The translations under genes and the position numbers were made by a program. Below, piece after piece: positions 45,814-54,389 of a stretch of 64,000 nt of DNA. Origin of the DNA: Gordonia sp. PDNC005. Its GTDB lineage: Bacteria; Actinomycetota; Actinomycetes; Mycobacteriales; Mycobacteriaceae. The notes under the pieces were generated by a model that had not been told where the DNA came from, did not search any database, and worked only from the letters and a program-made list of their open reading frames with translations. Each line of letters opens with the position of its first letter. Position 1 is the first letter of the stretch. The stretch lies in the NCBI RefSeq assembly GCF_016919385.1, contig NZ_CP070351.1, positions 1,488,001-1,552,000 on the forward strand, in the 5' to 3' direction.

Positions 45814-46338
45814 ATGGTCGCTTCGATCATCGTGTGGGCTGGTTCGACTGTCGGAGTCGTCGTGGCGCTCTGTGTCATCTGGTTCGCCGTGCTGAGTTCG
45901 ACGCGGGCGACGCGGCTCAGGCTGCTCTCCGAACGCGTCACACTGGCTCGTGGCGCGCTGATCGCCGCGCTCGATCGGCGGGTCGGCGTGGCCCGCCGTA
46001 TCGCCTCGTCCGGCGGCGCAGATACCTCCACACTTGGAGCCGCGGTCGACATCGCGGACGGATCCGACCCCGTCGAACGCGAGTCCGCGGAGAATCGATT
46101 GTCGGCCGCACTTGCGCTCACCAGTCTGTCCGGCGAGGCGTCGTCGCTGGTAGGTGAGCTGTCGGACGCTCAGACTCGAGTCACGATGGCACGCCGCTTC
46201 TACAACGACGCGGTGCGCGACACGAGGGCTCTTCGTGGCCGTCGGATGGTCCGTTGGCTCGGGCTCGGCGGTCGCGGCCCGATGCCCGCCTACTTCGAGA
46301 TCGCCGAGGGCGTCGCCAGGGTCACCGACCCGGCGTAG
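45814..46338 (+). CDS. LemA-like membrane protein
   Basis: A 174-aa protein with one N-terminal membrane helix (SIIVWAGSTVGVVVALCVIW) and a helical cytoplasmic or external domain. The C-terminal half has the LemA signature: AENRLSAALAL, then VTMARRFYNDAVRDTRALRG and PAYFEIAEG. LemA proteins have no agreed function. ATG 45814 has GGGGAG very close upstream. It lies 10 nt after pimA and probably belongs to the same operon, suggesting an envelope role. Confidence 0.68.
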   Translation: MVASIIVWAGSTVGVVVALCVIWFAVLSSTRATRLRLLSERVTLARGALIAALDRRVGVARRIASSGGADTSTLGAAVDIADGSDPVERESAENRLSAALALTSLSGEASSLVGELSDAQTRVTMARRFYNDAVRDTRALRGRRMVRWLGLGGRGPMPAYFEIAEGVARVTDPA

Positions 46339-46404
46339 AGCACATCACCCCTGATCGGGTTTACTGTTGTGGTCCTTTCACATCTGACATTCAGGAGCAC
46401 CGAA

Positions 46405-47310
46405 GTGACCACCGATCCTCAGAACGCCCCGGCAACCGGTACCGCACGCGTCAAGCGCGGCATGGCCGAGATGCTGAAGGGCGGCGTGATCATGGACGTG
46501 GTGACGCCGGAGCAGGCGAAGATCGCCGAAGACGCAGGCGCCGTCGCCGTCATGGCACTCGAGCGGGTCCCCGCCGACATCCGCGCACAGGGCGGCGTGT
46601 CGCGCATGAGCGACCCGGACATGATCGACGGCATCATCGAGGCCGTCTCGATTCCTGTCATGGCGAAGGCGCGCATCGGTCACTTCGTCGAGGCGCAGAT
46701 CCTGCAGAGCCTCGGCGTCGACTACATCGACGAGTCGGAGGTCCTGACGCCCGCGGACTACACGAATCACATCGACAAGTTCGCGTTCACCGTCCCGTTC
46801 GTGTGTGGTGCCACCAACCTCGGTGAGGCGCTCCGCCGCATCAACGAGGGCGCTGCGATGATTCGTTCGAAGGGTGAGGCCGGCACCGGTGACGTCTCGA
46901 ACGCCACCACTCACATGCGCCAGATCCGCCAGGAGATCCGTCGCCTGACGTCGCTGCCCGAAGACGAGCTGTACGTCGCCGCGAAGGAGCTGCAGGCGCC
47001 GTACGACCTGGTCGTCGAGGTCGCCAAGGCCGGCAAGCTTCCGGTCACCCTGTTCACGGCGGGCGGCATCGCCACTCCCGCCGACGCCGCGATGATGATG
47101 CAGCTCGGCGCCGAAGGCGTGTTCGTCGGTTCGGGCATCTTCAAGTCGGGCAACCCGGCCGAGCGCGCCGCCGCGATCGTGAAGGCGACCACCTTCCACG
47201 ACGACCCCGATGTGCTCGCCAACGTCTCGCGTGGTCTCGGTGAGGCCATGGTCGGCATCAACGTTGACGAGATCCCGGAGCCGCACCGCCTCGCCGAGCG
47301 CGGCTGGTGA
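46405..47310 (+). CDS. pdxS: Pyridoxal 5'-phosphate synthase, synthase subunit PdxS
   Basis: A 301-aa (beta/alpha)8 enzyme that makes PLP from ribose-5-phosphate, glyceraldehyde-3-phosphate and ammonia. Conserved landmarks are [20 protein letters not shown], the first catalytic Lys in [14 protein letters not shown] and the phosphate-binding [19 protein letters not shown] 46405 has AGGAG with a 7-nt spacer. The glutaminase partner pdxT lies 7 kb downstream, beyond an accessory insertion. Confidence 0.96.
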   Translation: MTTDPQNAPATGTARVKRGMAEMLKGGVIMDVVTPEQAKIAEDAGAVAVMALERVPADIRAQGGVSRMSDPDMIDGIIEAVSIPVMAKARIGHFVEAQILQSLGVDYIDESEVLTPADYTNHIDKFAFTVPFVCGATNLGEALRRINEGAAMIRSKGEAGTGDVSNATTHMRQIRQEIRRLTSLPEDELYVAAKELQAPYDLVVEVAKAGKLPVTLFTAGGIATPADAAMMMQLGAEGVFVGSGIFKSGNPAERAAAIVKATTFHDDPDVLANVSRGLGEAMVGINVDEIPEPHRLAERGW

Positions 47311-47361
47311 TCGCGAGTCCGGCCTCCGCCGCGGGGCCGGACCACCGAACGAGGTATTCGG

Positions 47362-47397
47362 CGACAAACGAGGCGTGCATGCATGCCTCGTTTGTCG
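47362..47397 (+). terminator. Terminator downstream of pdxS
   Basis: A 13-bp perfect stem (47362-47374 with 47385-47397) has a 10-nt loop, itself containing TGCATGCA, and is followed by TTT. It closes the thrS-pdxS block. The remaining bases to 47536 hold no gene. Confidence 0.78.
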
Positions 47398-47536
47398 TTT
47401 GATGCCTCGTTTCGGCTTTGCCGCGAAGGCTAGTGCCCGATCGAAACAGCCTTTGGGGGAGCTCGGGCATGCCATACCACGGCCGTAGACACCGAACGAT
47501 CATGGCGTCTGCCCGGCGCAGGACTCGTCGGGCTCG

Positions 47537-47899
47537 TTAGTGAGCGCGTCTGTGTTCGATCCGGGTTGGCTCCACGGCGCGGAGCGCCGTGTTCGTACGC
47601 TTGCGGCGGACCGCCCACGAGTGGACTTCCTGGGCCTGCCACAAGCGCAGTCGACCGATCTGTCCGACTGCTTTCGGTGCTGGTCCCCGGGTGACGTGGG
47701 TTTCCCACTGGCGGACCGTGACCCCGAGGTGGTCGGCGCACGCTCCAGCGGTCCACAGCTCGTCCCCCGTGTCGGCGTCGACGATTATGGGGTTCACCGG
47801 CCGCAGCCGGTTCTGGCGGGAAAGGCGGGCTCGGGTGGCGCCACGACGACGGGTCTCCTCGACGATCGACTGGACTGTTGTCATCTGTTCAATCGACAT
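47537..47899 (-). CDS. Excisionase/AlpA-like helix-turn-helix protein
   Basis: A 120-aa basic protein. The C-terminal half (AGACADHLGVTVRQWETHVT, then PKAVGQIGRLRLWQAQEVHS) has the winged helix-turn-helix layout of AlpA/excisionase-type small regulators, with a Trp-rich wing. The N-terminal ~35 residues are a basic helix. ATG 47899 has no clear ribosome-binding site; ATG 47884 is also possible. A divergent paralogue starts 258 bp away and shares most of the domain. Its own target site is unknown. Confidence 0.65.
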   Translation of the reverse strand: MSIEQMTTVQSIVEETRRRGATRARLSRQNRLRPVNPIIVDADTGDELWTAGACADHLGVTVRQWETHVTRGPAPKAVGQIGRLRLWQAQEVHSWAVRRKRTNTALRAVEPTRIEHRRAH

Positions 47900-48156
47900 C
47901 AATCGCCTAGATGTTTCAATTAGAAATATAGGACGTCGATCACATCTCGAGGCGGGACTGTTCCGCAGGCCTGGCGCGGCGTGTCTGAATTCTTTCATCG
48001 TGGGGTTTCGACCAGTAACGTCTACCTTGAATCAGTCGATTGAACAGATGACACTCGACCAACTGACAACCTTTCCCACAGAGACTCCGTCATCATGCGC
48101 ATATGCAGACGTCCATCCGGTACCGGCTTTGTTGCCGATCGGCTCGCTGAAAGCAG

Positions 48157-48423
48157 GTGGCGGTGAATCCGATCATCGTCGACACCGACTCGGGTGACGA
48201 ACTGTGGGTCGCAGGCGCGTGCGCCGATCACGCCGGCGTCAACGTGCGCGAGTGGAATGCTCATGTTTCCCGTGGGCGGGCGCCCGCGCCGGTAGCCCGC
48301 ATCGGTCACTTGCAGCTGTGGGTGGCTCACGAGGTCCACTCGTGGACGCTTGAGCGACGCTTGACCGGCACCAATCCGCTCCGCGTGATCACCGTGGCCG
48401 ACAACAGGGTTGGCCAGATCTGA
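48157..48423 (+). CDS. Paralogous helix-turn-helix protein, N-terminally truncated
   Basis: An 88-aa copy of the divergent HTH gene; the shared block runs from NPIIVDTDSGDELW through AGACADHAGVNVREW to the final EVHSW. Upstream of its GTG the DNA still encodes SIEQMT, the first residues of the partner, but in another frame: 109 nt lie between that remnant and the conserved NPIIVD frame, which is not a multiple of three. The original N-terminus has therefore been lost by frameshift or insertion. The start is either GTG 48157 or 48163. It may still be made as a bare DNA-binding domain or be a decaying gene. Confidence 0.55.
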   Translation: MAVNPIIVDTDSGDELWVAGACADHAGVNVREWNAHVSRGRAPAPVARIGHLQLWVAHEVHSWTLERRLTGTNPLRVITVADNRVGQI

Positions 48424-48507
48424 CGTCGACGGGTGCGTGACGGCGAAGGCGCGACCCGTCGTTGCTGTTATCGTGCCGTGCCTAGCGCGACGTGATCTGA
48501 TGTCGAT

Positions 48508-49131
48508 ATGAACGGATTGAGAATCACCTCCGCATTCGGCGTCCTGACGGTGGCGACGCTCGCACTCGTCGGGTGCGCGTCGACCGATTCGCCGTCGGAC
48601 CCGGACGGCAGACTCCCCGCCGGGGCCGGATCACTCCGGGACCTCTCCGCCGGCGGGGTGTGCGAGGCACGGGAGTCCGTGACGATCGGTACCTCGGGTG
48701 CGTCTCCGATCATCACCGGCGACTGCGGCTCGATCACCGTCACCGGCGACAAGGTGTCGGGCAATATCGAGACCGCGGGGTCGGTCGTCGTCAAAGGCTC
48801 AGACGTCACCCTCCTCGGCGTCGAGTGGGGGAGTGCGACTGTCTCGGGCACCGCGGCCGGCCTCAATGTCGATCACATCGGAACACTGCGCGCGAGCGGT
48901 GAACACCTCCACGTGACCAATCGAACGCTCGGCACCGTCACGCTCGACGGAGACGCCGCAATCCTCAACACGGACAAGATCGACGATCTGACCATCGCCG
49001 GTGACGGTTCGACCGTCGTGGTGGCCGGTCCGATCGCGAGACTCGCAGTCCGGGGCGAGGGCAACGCGCTCAGTTGGGAGGGCGGAGCGGATGCGCCGGC
49101 TCCTGGATCGGGCAACACGTACAACAGGTGA
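48508..49131 (+). CDS. DUF3060 lipoprotein
   Basis: A 207-aa exported lipoprotein: signal peptide MNGLRITSAFGVLTVATLAL and lipobox LVGC (Cys23). The mature part is built of short repeats of alternating beta-strand character (ITGDCGSITVTGDKVSG, VVVKGSDVTLLGVEW, VTLDGDAAILN) and ends in GNTYNR, as in DUF3060 proteins, which are predicted to form a right-handed beta-helix. Function is unknown; a surface or envelope-binding role is likely. No strong ribosome-binding site is visible before ATG 48508. Confidence 0.72.
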   Translation: MNGLRITSAFGVLTVATLALVGCASTDSPSDPDGRLPAGAGSLRDLSAGGVCEARESVTIGTSGASPIITGDCGSITVTGDKVSGNIETAGSVVVKGSDVTLLGVEWGSATVSGTAAGLNVDHIGTLRASGEHLHVTNRTLGTVTLDGDAAILNTDKIDDLTIAGDGSTVVVAGPIARLAVRGEGNALSWEGGADAPAPGSGNTYNR

Positions 49132-49171
49132 CGGCTTCGGTCCGGCGAGTGCCTGCCGGTGCCGTTTCCCG

Positions 49172-49192
49172 CGGTGTCATCGAATGACACCG
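49172..49192 (+). terminator. Possible weak terminator after the DUF3060 gene
   Basis: Nine-bp arms CGGTGTCAT/ATGACACCG surround a 3-nt loop. There is no T run, and the right arm overlaps the -35 hexamer of the next gene, so this could instead be a regulatory palindrome. Confidence 0.3.
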
Positions 49193-49211
49193 GCACTGTC
49201 TCGACTATCCT
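49184..49211 (+). promoter_or_regulatory. Putative promoter of the PP2C-FHA unit
   Basis: ATGACA (49184-49189) and TATCCT (49206-49211) are 16 bp apart, giving a leader of about 90 nt before ATG 49308. Confidence 0.4.
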
Positions 49212-49307
49212 GTTAAGGACGTGCACAGGTAGGTCGGTGCAGTTGTCGGCCCGTGCGGCCGACGTTCCGCAGATCTCGGTAGTGCGAGGTCCTGGAGAGA
49301 GGTGAGC

Positions 49308-50093
49308 ATGGACGACTCCGTCATCTTGCGTGACGAGGCGCAGACCGGGCAGGACACGGTCGGCGATCTGACGATCGACTGGGCCGTAGTGTGCCACGTC
49401 GGCCGAGTGCGCGAGGCGAACGAGGACGCCGCTCTCGCTCAGCCCGGACGCTATCTGGTGGCCGACGGCATGGGCGGCCACGACAGTGGTGAGCTCGCCA
49501 GCGAAGCTGCGCTCCTCACCCTCAACGAGGCACCGGTCGGCGAGACTTTCGATGTCACCCGCACTGCCGTCGCGGAGCTTCTCGTCCAGGCACAGGAGAA
49601 GATCGGAGAGTTCGGATCGGACACCGGCCGCCGCGCCGGGACCACCGCCACGGGCGTGGTCCTCGCCCTCGGTGAGGACGGTCCGGCCTGGGTCGCCTTC
49701 AACATCGGCGATTCGCGTACCTACTTGTACTCCCAGTCGGCGCTCACCCAGGTCAGCGTTGATCACTCACAGGTCCAGGAACTTGTCACCGCCGGCTACC
49801 TCACGCCGGAGCAGGCACGTGTCGACTCCCGCCGCAACGTCATCACCCGTGCGCTCGGGGCGGGGATGGCCGAACCGCTCGCCGACTACTTCGCGTTCTC
49901 CGCAGTGCCCGGCGACATCGTCCTCATGTGCTCGGACGGTCTTGACGGGGAACTCGACGACTCCGAGATCTCGTCGATCATCACCGCAGCGGACGGCGAT
50001 GTGGAGTCGGCTGCCGCATCGCTCGTCGAAGCCGCCCTCGAGCGCGGTGCGCACGACAACGTCACGGTCGTCGCGGTGACCGTCACGCAGTGA
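49308..50093 (+). CDS. PP2C-family protein Ser/Thr phosphatase
   Basis: A 261-aa stand-alone PPM/PP2C phosphatase without membrane anchor. All metal-binding motifs are kept: VREANEDAAL, YLVADGMGGHDSGE, NIGDSRTYLY, MCSDGLDGEL and HDNVTVVAV. It removes phosphate from Ser/Thr of proteins using two Mn2+ or Mg2+ ions. ATG 49308 has AGAGG 6 nt upstream; GTG 49302 is a less likely start. The FHA gene follows after 13 nt, so the two are probably co-expressed. No Ser/Thr kinase gene is in the window. Confidence 0.88.
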   Translation: MDDSVILRDEAQTGQDTVGDLTIDWAVVCHVGRVREANEDAALAQPGRYLVADGMGGHDSGELASEAALLTLNEAPVGETFDVTRTAVAELLVQAQEKIGEFGSDTGRRAGTTATGVVLALGEDGPAWVAFNIGDSRTYLYSQSALTQVSVDHSQVQELVTAGYLTPEQARVDSRRNVITRALGAGMAEPLADYFAFSAVPGDIVLMCSDGLDGELDDSEISSIITAADGDVESAAASLVEAALERGAHDNVTVVAVTVTQ

Positions 50094-50106
50094 CGAACTG
50101 GAGTCG

Positions 50107-50838
50107 ATGACGGTGGGGTCAGGGGGCGACAACGCGACGTTCGTCGAGTTCTGCGGCGAACGTTTCCCTGTTGTGCCGAGCCAACCGTTCTACATCGGCC
50201 GGGAGGCGACGCTCACCGTCGACGACAACCCGTACCTGCATCGTCGGTTCCTGCTGCTGCACGACGAGAACGGCATGTGGTGGCTCACCAATCTCGGCAC
50301 TCACCTGACGGCGACTGTCACCGCGGCCGACCTCGGCTTCACGGCGACCCTCGGCCCGGGCGCGCGGATGCCGCTCGTCTTCGGACGCACGAGCATCGTG
50401 TTCAGTGCGGGCCCGACGACCTATGAGGTGCAGGTCCAGGCGGGTGCACCCGCCGTGGTGCCGCCGCCCGCGACCGCTCCCGGCAGCGGGGACACCACCC
50501 GCGGAGTCCCGAACTTCACCGAGAGCCAGAAGTTGGCGGTCTTGGTGCTGGCCGAAGCGATCCTGCGCCGCGACGGGACGGGCGCAAGCGCACTGCCCAG
50601 TTCCGCACAGGCCGCCGCGCGGTTGGGGTGGTCGTTGACCAAGTTCAATCGCAAGCTCGACAACGTGTGCGACAAGCTCGACCTCATCGGAGTCGCCGGG
50701 ATGCGCGCCGGAGGAGGTCGGCTGGCGTCCAACCGTCGTCTGCGCCTCGTCGAGTACGCCCTGTCCACCGGGCTGGTCGCCCGTGAGGATCTCCCGATGC
50801 TCGACGCCGAGCACGCGCGCAACCTCGCCGGGCGGTAG
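50107..50838 (+). CDS. FHA-like domain fused to a C-terminal winged-helix domain
   Basis: A 243-aa protein. Residues ~10-110 resemble an FHA domain (FYIGREATLTVDDNPYLHRR, then WWLTNLGTHLTATV), but the phosphothreonine-reading Ser of SRxH reads LHRR and the NG after the last loop is absent, so binding may be altered. A Pro/Ala linker follows and then a helical DNA-binding-like domain (QAAARLGWSLTKFNRKLDNV) ending in a basic region. It lies 13 nt downstream of a PP2C phosphatase, suggesting a transcription factor whose state depends on protein phosphorylation. Confidence 0.7.
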   Translation: MTVGSGGDNATFVEFCGERFPVVPSQPFYIGREATLTVDDNPYLHRRFLLLHDENGMWWLTNLGTHLTATVTAADLGFTATLGPGARMPLVFGRTSIVFSAGPTTYEVQVQAGAPAVVPPPATAPGSGDTTRGVPNFTESQKLAVLVLAEAILRRDGTGASALPSSAQAAARLGWSLTKFNRKLDNVCDKLDLIGVAGMRAGGGRLASNRRLRLVEYALSTGLVAREDLPMLDAEHARNLAGR

Positions 50839-50889
50839 ATCCTCCCCGCGCCGTGGGCGCCGAGGTGGGGAGCCGTCGGAAAATGATGT

Positions 50890-50918
50890 TTGACCTGCGG
50901 TTACACCATGGGTAGTTC
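50890..50918 (+). promoter_or_regulatory. Promoter of the LuxR-type regulator
   Basis: TTGACC (50890-50895) and TAGTTC (50913-50918) are 17 bp apart, with a start near 50925 and a leader of about 86 nt. The upstream gap from 50839 has no other feature. Confidence 0.55.
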
Positions 50919-51010
50919 TCCCCATCGCGTTCGGATGGATCCCGCTTTAACGTTCTTCTCAACAGCCGGTCGGACTGCTCGTCACCGGCACCGAGGAAAG
51001 GGACCACACC

Positions 51011-51478
51011 ATGACCGTCGCCGCGATCCGCACCGCACCCGCACGTCAGACCGCCCGCACCGCGACCTCATTCAGCTCCGTCTCCGCACCCGCCCGCTCG
51101 GCGTCTGCCGAGCAGCGTCGCCGCGAAGCCCTCGCCCGCCTCAGCGCACGGGTGATGCCGCTGCCGGGCCGTCCGGTGTACGTGGAGACGGCGGCTGTCC
51201 GCCGCATGCAGGCTCTCGCTCCGATCGTCGAGCCCGCCGCGCCGGAACTGCCCCGCCCGACCCTGACCGACCGCGAGGTCGAGGTGCTCCGCACGTGGCT
51301 GATGGTCGACTCGAAGCCGGCATGCGGTCAGGAACTGCACATCTCTCTCGGCACTGTGAACACGCACCTCACGCGCATCCGCGCGAAGTACGCCGAGATC
51401 GGACGCCCCGCATCGACCAAGGCCGCACTCGTCGCCCGTGCCATTCAGGACGACATCATCGACATCGAAGAACTCTGA
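51011..51478 (+). CDS. LuxR-type helix-turn-helix regulator without receiver domain
   Basis: A 155-aa protein. The N-terminal ~80 residues are low-complexity, Ala/Arg/Ser-rich and probably unstructured. The C-terminal domain is a GerE/LuxR helix-turn-helix (LTDREVEVLRTWLMVDSK, then LHISLGTVNTHLTRIRAKYA) ending in an acidic tail. There is no receiver or ligand domain, so it either responds to a partner or acts constitutively. ATG 51011 has GAGGAAAGGG upstream. A similar stand-alone layout is known from other actinobacteria, but no target is known. Confidence 0.75.
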   Translation: MTVAAIRTAPARQTARTATSFSSVSAPARSASAEQRRREALARLSARVMPLPGRPVYVETAAVRRMQALAPIVEPAAPELPRPTLTDREVEVLRTWLMVDSKPACGQELHISLGTVNTHLTRIRAKYAEIGRPASTKAALVARAIQDDIIDIEEL

Positions 51479-51496
51479 CCCCGACTCAGCTCGGGG
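51479..51496. terminator. Short hairpin between the LuxR-type gene and acyl-CoA oxidase
   Basis: CCCCGA and TCGGGG pair around a six-base loop directly after the TGA. There is no T run, so termination would be weak. Confidence 0.4.
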
Positions 51497-51505
51497 AGCA
51501 GAGAA

Positions 51506-53464
51506 CTAGCGGTGCTCGATCATCGGGACGTCGAGAGCGACGGCGGGGACACCGAAGGCGTCGACGAGTTCGGCGGCGTGGGGACGCAGGGTGCCGCACA
51601 GCTCGTTGACACCGCGTCGGATGGCCTTGGCTCGCTCGACGCTCACGTGCCGGTGCATCAGGAACCAGCCGAGATCATCTTCCAGAAGTGAATAGACGAA
51701 CAGGTCGCGGACTCTCTTCAAGAGGGTCCGCGTCTGCGTGTCCGTGATCTTCCCGATGACGTCGACGACGATCTCCAGGACGATCCGCTCGATGTGGGCG
51801 TCGCCGACCTTGATCAGGTGATCCTGGGTGGAGGTGAACACCTCCTGGGCGTCCGCGTCCTCGTCCTTGGCGCGGCGCATCCGATTGGCGGCGGTCCGCA
51901 ACAGGTGATCCTCGCGGTTGCGCAGCAGCCGAAGCTGCGTGCCGGGGTGCGAGAGCTCGGAGTTCTCCGGGTCCTCGTCGGAGTCGTCGAGCAGGGTCTG
52001 CACCACCTGGCGAGCCGCAGTCTTCTCCAATGCGATGTCCTTGACGGTCGACGCGACGAAACGGATCCAGCCGACGGCGTCGAGATCGCTCACGTCGTCG
52101 GCGTACGCCGTGAGCAGTTGCTTCGCGACGAGCTGACGGAGGATGAGGTTGTCGCCCTCGAACGTGGTGAACACGTCGATGTCGCCGCGCAGGCGCGACA
52201 GCCGGTTCTCGTCTAGGTAGCCCGCGCCGCCGCACGCCTCGCGTGCCTCCGAGATCGCGCGGGACGCCAGTTCCGTGTGCCCTGCCTTGATCGCGGCGGC
52301 CTTCACCTCCAGCTTGCGGATAGCGTCGGGATCCACGTCGGACGGGTCGGCGGTCTGCAGTTCGTGGAGCTCGGCGACCACCTCGTTCTGCGCCAGTCCG
52401 AAGGCGTACGCCCTCGCGACGAGGGGGAGCAGCCGACGCTGGTGCGCACGGTAGTCCATGAGCACCAGCTCGGAGTCCTGGCCGGGTGCGGAGAACTGAC
52501 GCCGAACCAGCGCGTACTTGACCGCGAGGGCGAGCCCGAGTCGGCCCGCGGCGCCAGCCGCGGCGCCGACCGTCACTCGACCTCGGATCAGAGTGCCGAG
52601 CATGGTGAAGAACCGGCGGTTGTCCGATTCGATGGGACTCGAGTAGGTACCGTCCGCGGCGACGTCGGCGTAGCGGTTCAACAGGTCCTCGCGCGGGATG
52701 CGCACACCGTCGAACATGATGCGGCCGTTGTCGACACCGGGCAGACCGCCCTTGTATCCGCAGTCGGAAGTGGTGACCCCGGGCAGATCGGCGCCGTCGG
52801 CGTCACGGATCGGAACGACGAAGCAGTGCACTCCGCGTCCCGTCGGCTCCTCGCCGGGACCCGCGGTGATCAGCTGCGCGAACACCGCGGCGTATCCGGC
52901 GTGCTCGGCGGCACCACCGATGTAGTCCTTGCGTGCGCTGGCCGAGGGGGAGTTGATCACGAACTCGCCGGTCGCTGCGTCGTAGGTGGCGGTGGTCTCA
53001 AGTGCCTGGACGTTGGAGCCGTGGCCGGTCTCGGTCATGGCGAAACACCCGACGACGTCGAGGTCGATGAGGCCGCGGACATACTTCTCGTGATGGCGGT
53101 CGGTTCCGAGGTTCTCGACTGCACCGCCGAACAGGCCCCACTGGACACCCGCTTTCACCATGAGCGACAGGTCGCCGTAGCCGAGCGTCTCGATCGCGGT
53201 GACCGCGGCGCCGACGTCGCCGGACCCGCCGTGTTCGGGTCGGAAGCCGTCGGCGGGGAAGCCGAGCGGAACCATCGCCGCCATCTGGTCGAGCATCAAC
53301 GTCCGGTATTCGGCGAGGGAGACTCCGGACAGGGGGACCAGCGACTTCTCATCGATGAGGTCGCGGACCACGTTCCTGGTGGCGGCCCATCGGCCGTCGA
53401 GAACATCGCGAAGGGCGGCAGTCAGATCGTTCGAGGTGGGAGCGCTGGCGTCGATGTCGGTCAT
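51506..53464 (-). CDS. Acyl-CoA oxidase / dehydrogenase family protein
   Basis: A 652-aa flavoprotein with the four-domain layout of acyl-CoA oxidases: N-terminal helical domain, beta domain with VGCFAMTETGHGSNVQALET, FAD-binding helical domain (ALVRRQFS), the active-site region VFTTFEGDNLILRQLVAKQLL, and an extra C-terminal helical domain. It would introduce the trans-2 double bond into acyl-CoA, with O2 or ETF as electron acceptor. ATG 53464 has TAGGGT (53477-53472) 7 nt upstream. It is divergent from the tesB thioesterase, 61 bp away, pointing to fatty acid turnover. Confidence 0.85.
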   Translation of the reverse strand: MTDIDASAPTSNDLTAALRDVLDGRWAATRNVVRDLIDEKSLVPLSGVSLAEYRTLMLDQMAAMVPLGFPADGFRPEHGGSGDVGAAVTAIETLGYGDLSLMVKAGVQWGLFGGAVENLGTDRHHEKYVRGLIDLDVVGCFAMTETGHGSNVQALETTATYDAATGEFVINSPSASARKDYIGGAAEHAGYAAVFAQLITAGPGEEPTGRGVHCFVVPIRDADGADLPGVTTSDCGYKGGLPGVDNGRIMFDGVRIPREDLLNRYADVAADGTYSSPIESDNRRFFTMLGTLIRGRVTVGAAAGAAGRLGLALAVKYALVRRQFSAPGQDSELVLMDYRAHQRRLLPLVARAYAFGLAQNEVVAELHELQTADPSDVDPDAIRKLEVKAAAIKAGHTELASRAISEAREACGGAGYLDENRLSRLRGDIDVFTTFEGDNLILRQLVAKQLLTAYADDVSDLDAVGWIRFVASTVKDIALEKTAARQVVQTLLDDSDEDPENSELSHPGTQLRLLRNREDHLLRTAANRMRRAKDEDADAQEVFTSTQDHLIKVGDAHIERIVLEIVVDVIGKITDTQTRTLLKRVRDLFVYSLLEDDLGWFLMHRHVSVERAKAIRRGVNELCGTLRPHAAELVDAFGVPAVALDVPMIEHR

Positions 53465-53525
53465 GACGCCGACCCTACCGACCCTCGGCTCGAAGCGTCC
53501 GGCGGCCGTGGGGGATAATTCCTCC

Positions 53526-54389
53526 GTGGCTGACATCGAAGAGATTCTGTCCGTCGAACGCATCGACGCCGACATCTACCGCGGCGGCGCGTTCGCGAGC
53601 GCGCTGCGCCGAACCTTCGGCGGCCAGGTGGCCGGACAAGCACTGGTCGCGGCGACGCAGACCGTCGCACCGGAGTACGCGGTGCACTCGCTGCACGGCT
53701 ACTTCTTGCGCCCAGGCAAGCCCGATCAGCCCGCTGTTTTCCTCGTCGACCGCATCCGAGACGGTCGCTCGTTCGTCACCCGGCGGGTCACTGGAGTGCA
53801 GAACGGCGAAGCGATCTTCTCGATGTCCGCGTCGTTCCACATCACCGACGATCACGGCATCGAGCATCAGGATTCGATGCCACCCGCACCCGACCCGGAG
53901 TCGTTGCCCGATCAGAAGGAGAAGGCGGAGCAGCTCAAGGGCAATGCTCGCGTGTTCTATGCCGAATGGGAGAACTTCGACATCCGGATCGTGCCGCGTG
54001 ATCAGCTCGTCACACACGAGTCGTTCGCCGCGCAGCAGCGGGTGTGGTTCCGCTACCGCAAACCGCTGCCCGACGATCAGCTCCTGCACGTCTGCACCCT
54101 CGCGTACATGAGCGACATGACTCTCCTCGGGTCGTCCAAGACGGCACACCCGGACGTCGACTCACAGAACGCGTCTCTCGACCACGCGATGTGGTTCCTG
54201 CGCCCGTTCCGGGCCGACGACTGGCTCCTGTACGACCAGACGTCGCCGTCCGCAGGTGGCGCGCGGGCCCTCACCCAGGGGCGGATCTTCGACCGCGCGG
54301 GGAGGCTGGTGGCCGCCGTCACGCAAGAAGGCCTCACGCGTACGGGCGTACCGACCTCCATCGCGAGCGTCACGAGGCCTGCCACGTGA
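53526..54389 (+). CDS. tesB: Acyl-CoA thioesterase II
   Basis: A 287-aa double hot-dog enzyme that hydrolyses acyl-CoA to free acid and CoA. Conserved parts are [34 protein letters not shown] and the second-half catalytic stretch [23 protein letters not shown] 53526 has the strong -10 GATAAT (53514-53519) 6 nt upstream, so it is leaderless. It overlaps pdxT (GTGA) as in M. tuberculosis (Rv2605c-Rv2604c). Confidence 0.93.
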   Translation: MADIEEILSVERIDADIYRGGAFASALRRTFGGQVAGQALVAATQTVAPEYAVHSLHGYFLRPGKPDQPAVFLVDRIRDGRSFVTRRVTGVQNGEAIFSMSASFHITDDHGIEHQDSMPPAPDPESLPDQKEKAEQLKGNARVFYAEWENFDIRIVPRDQLVTHESFAAQQRVWFRYRKPLPDDQLLHVCTLAYMSDMTLLGSSKTAHPDVDSQNASLDHAMWFLRPFRADDWLLYDQTSPSAGGARALTQGRIFDRAGRLVAAVTQEGLTRTGVPTSIASVTRPAT

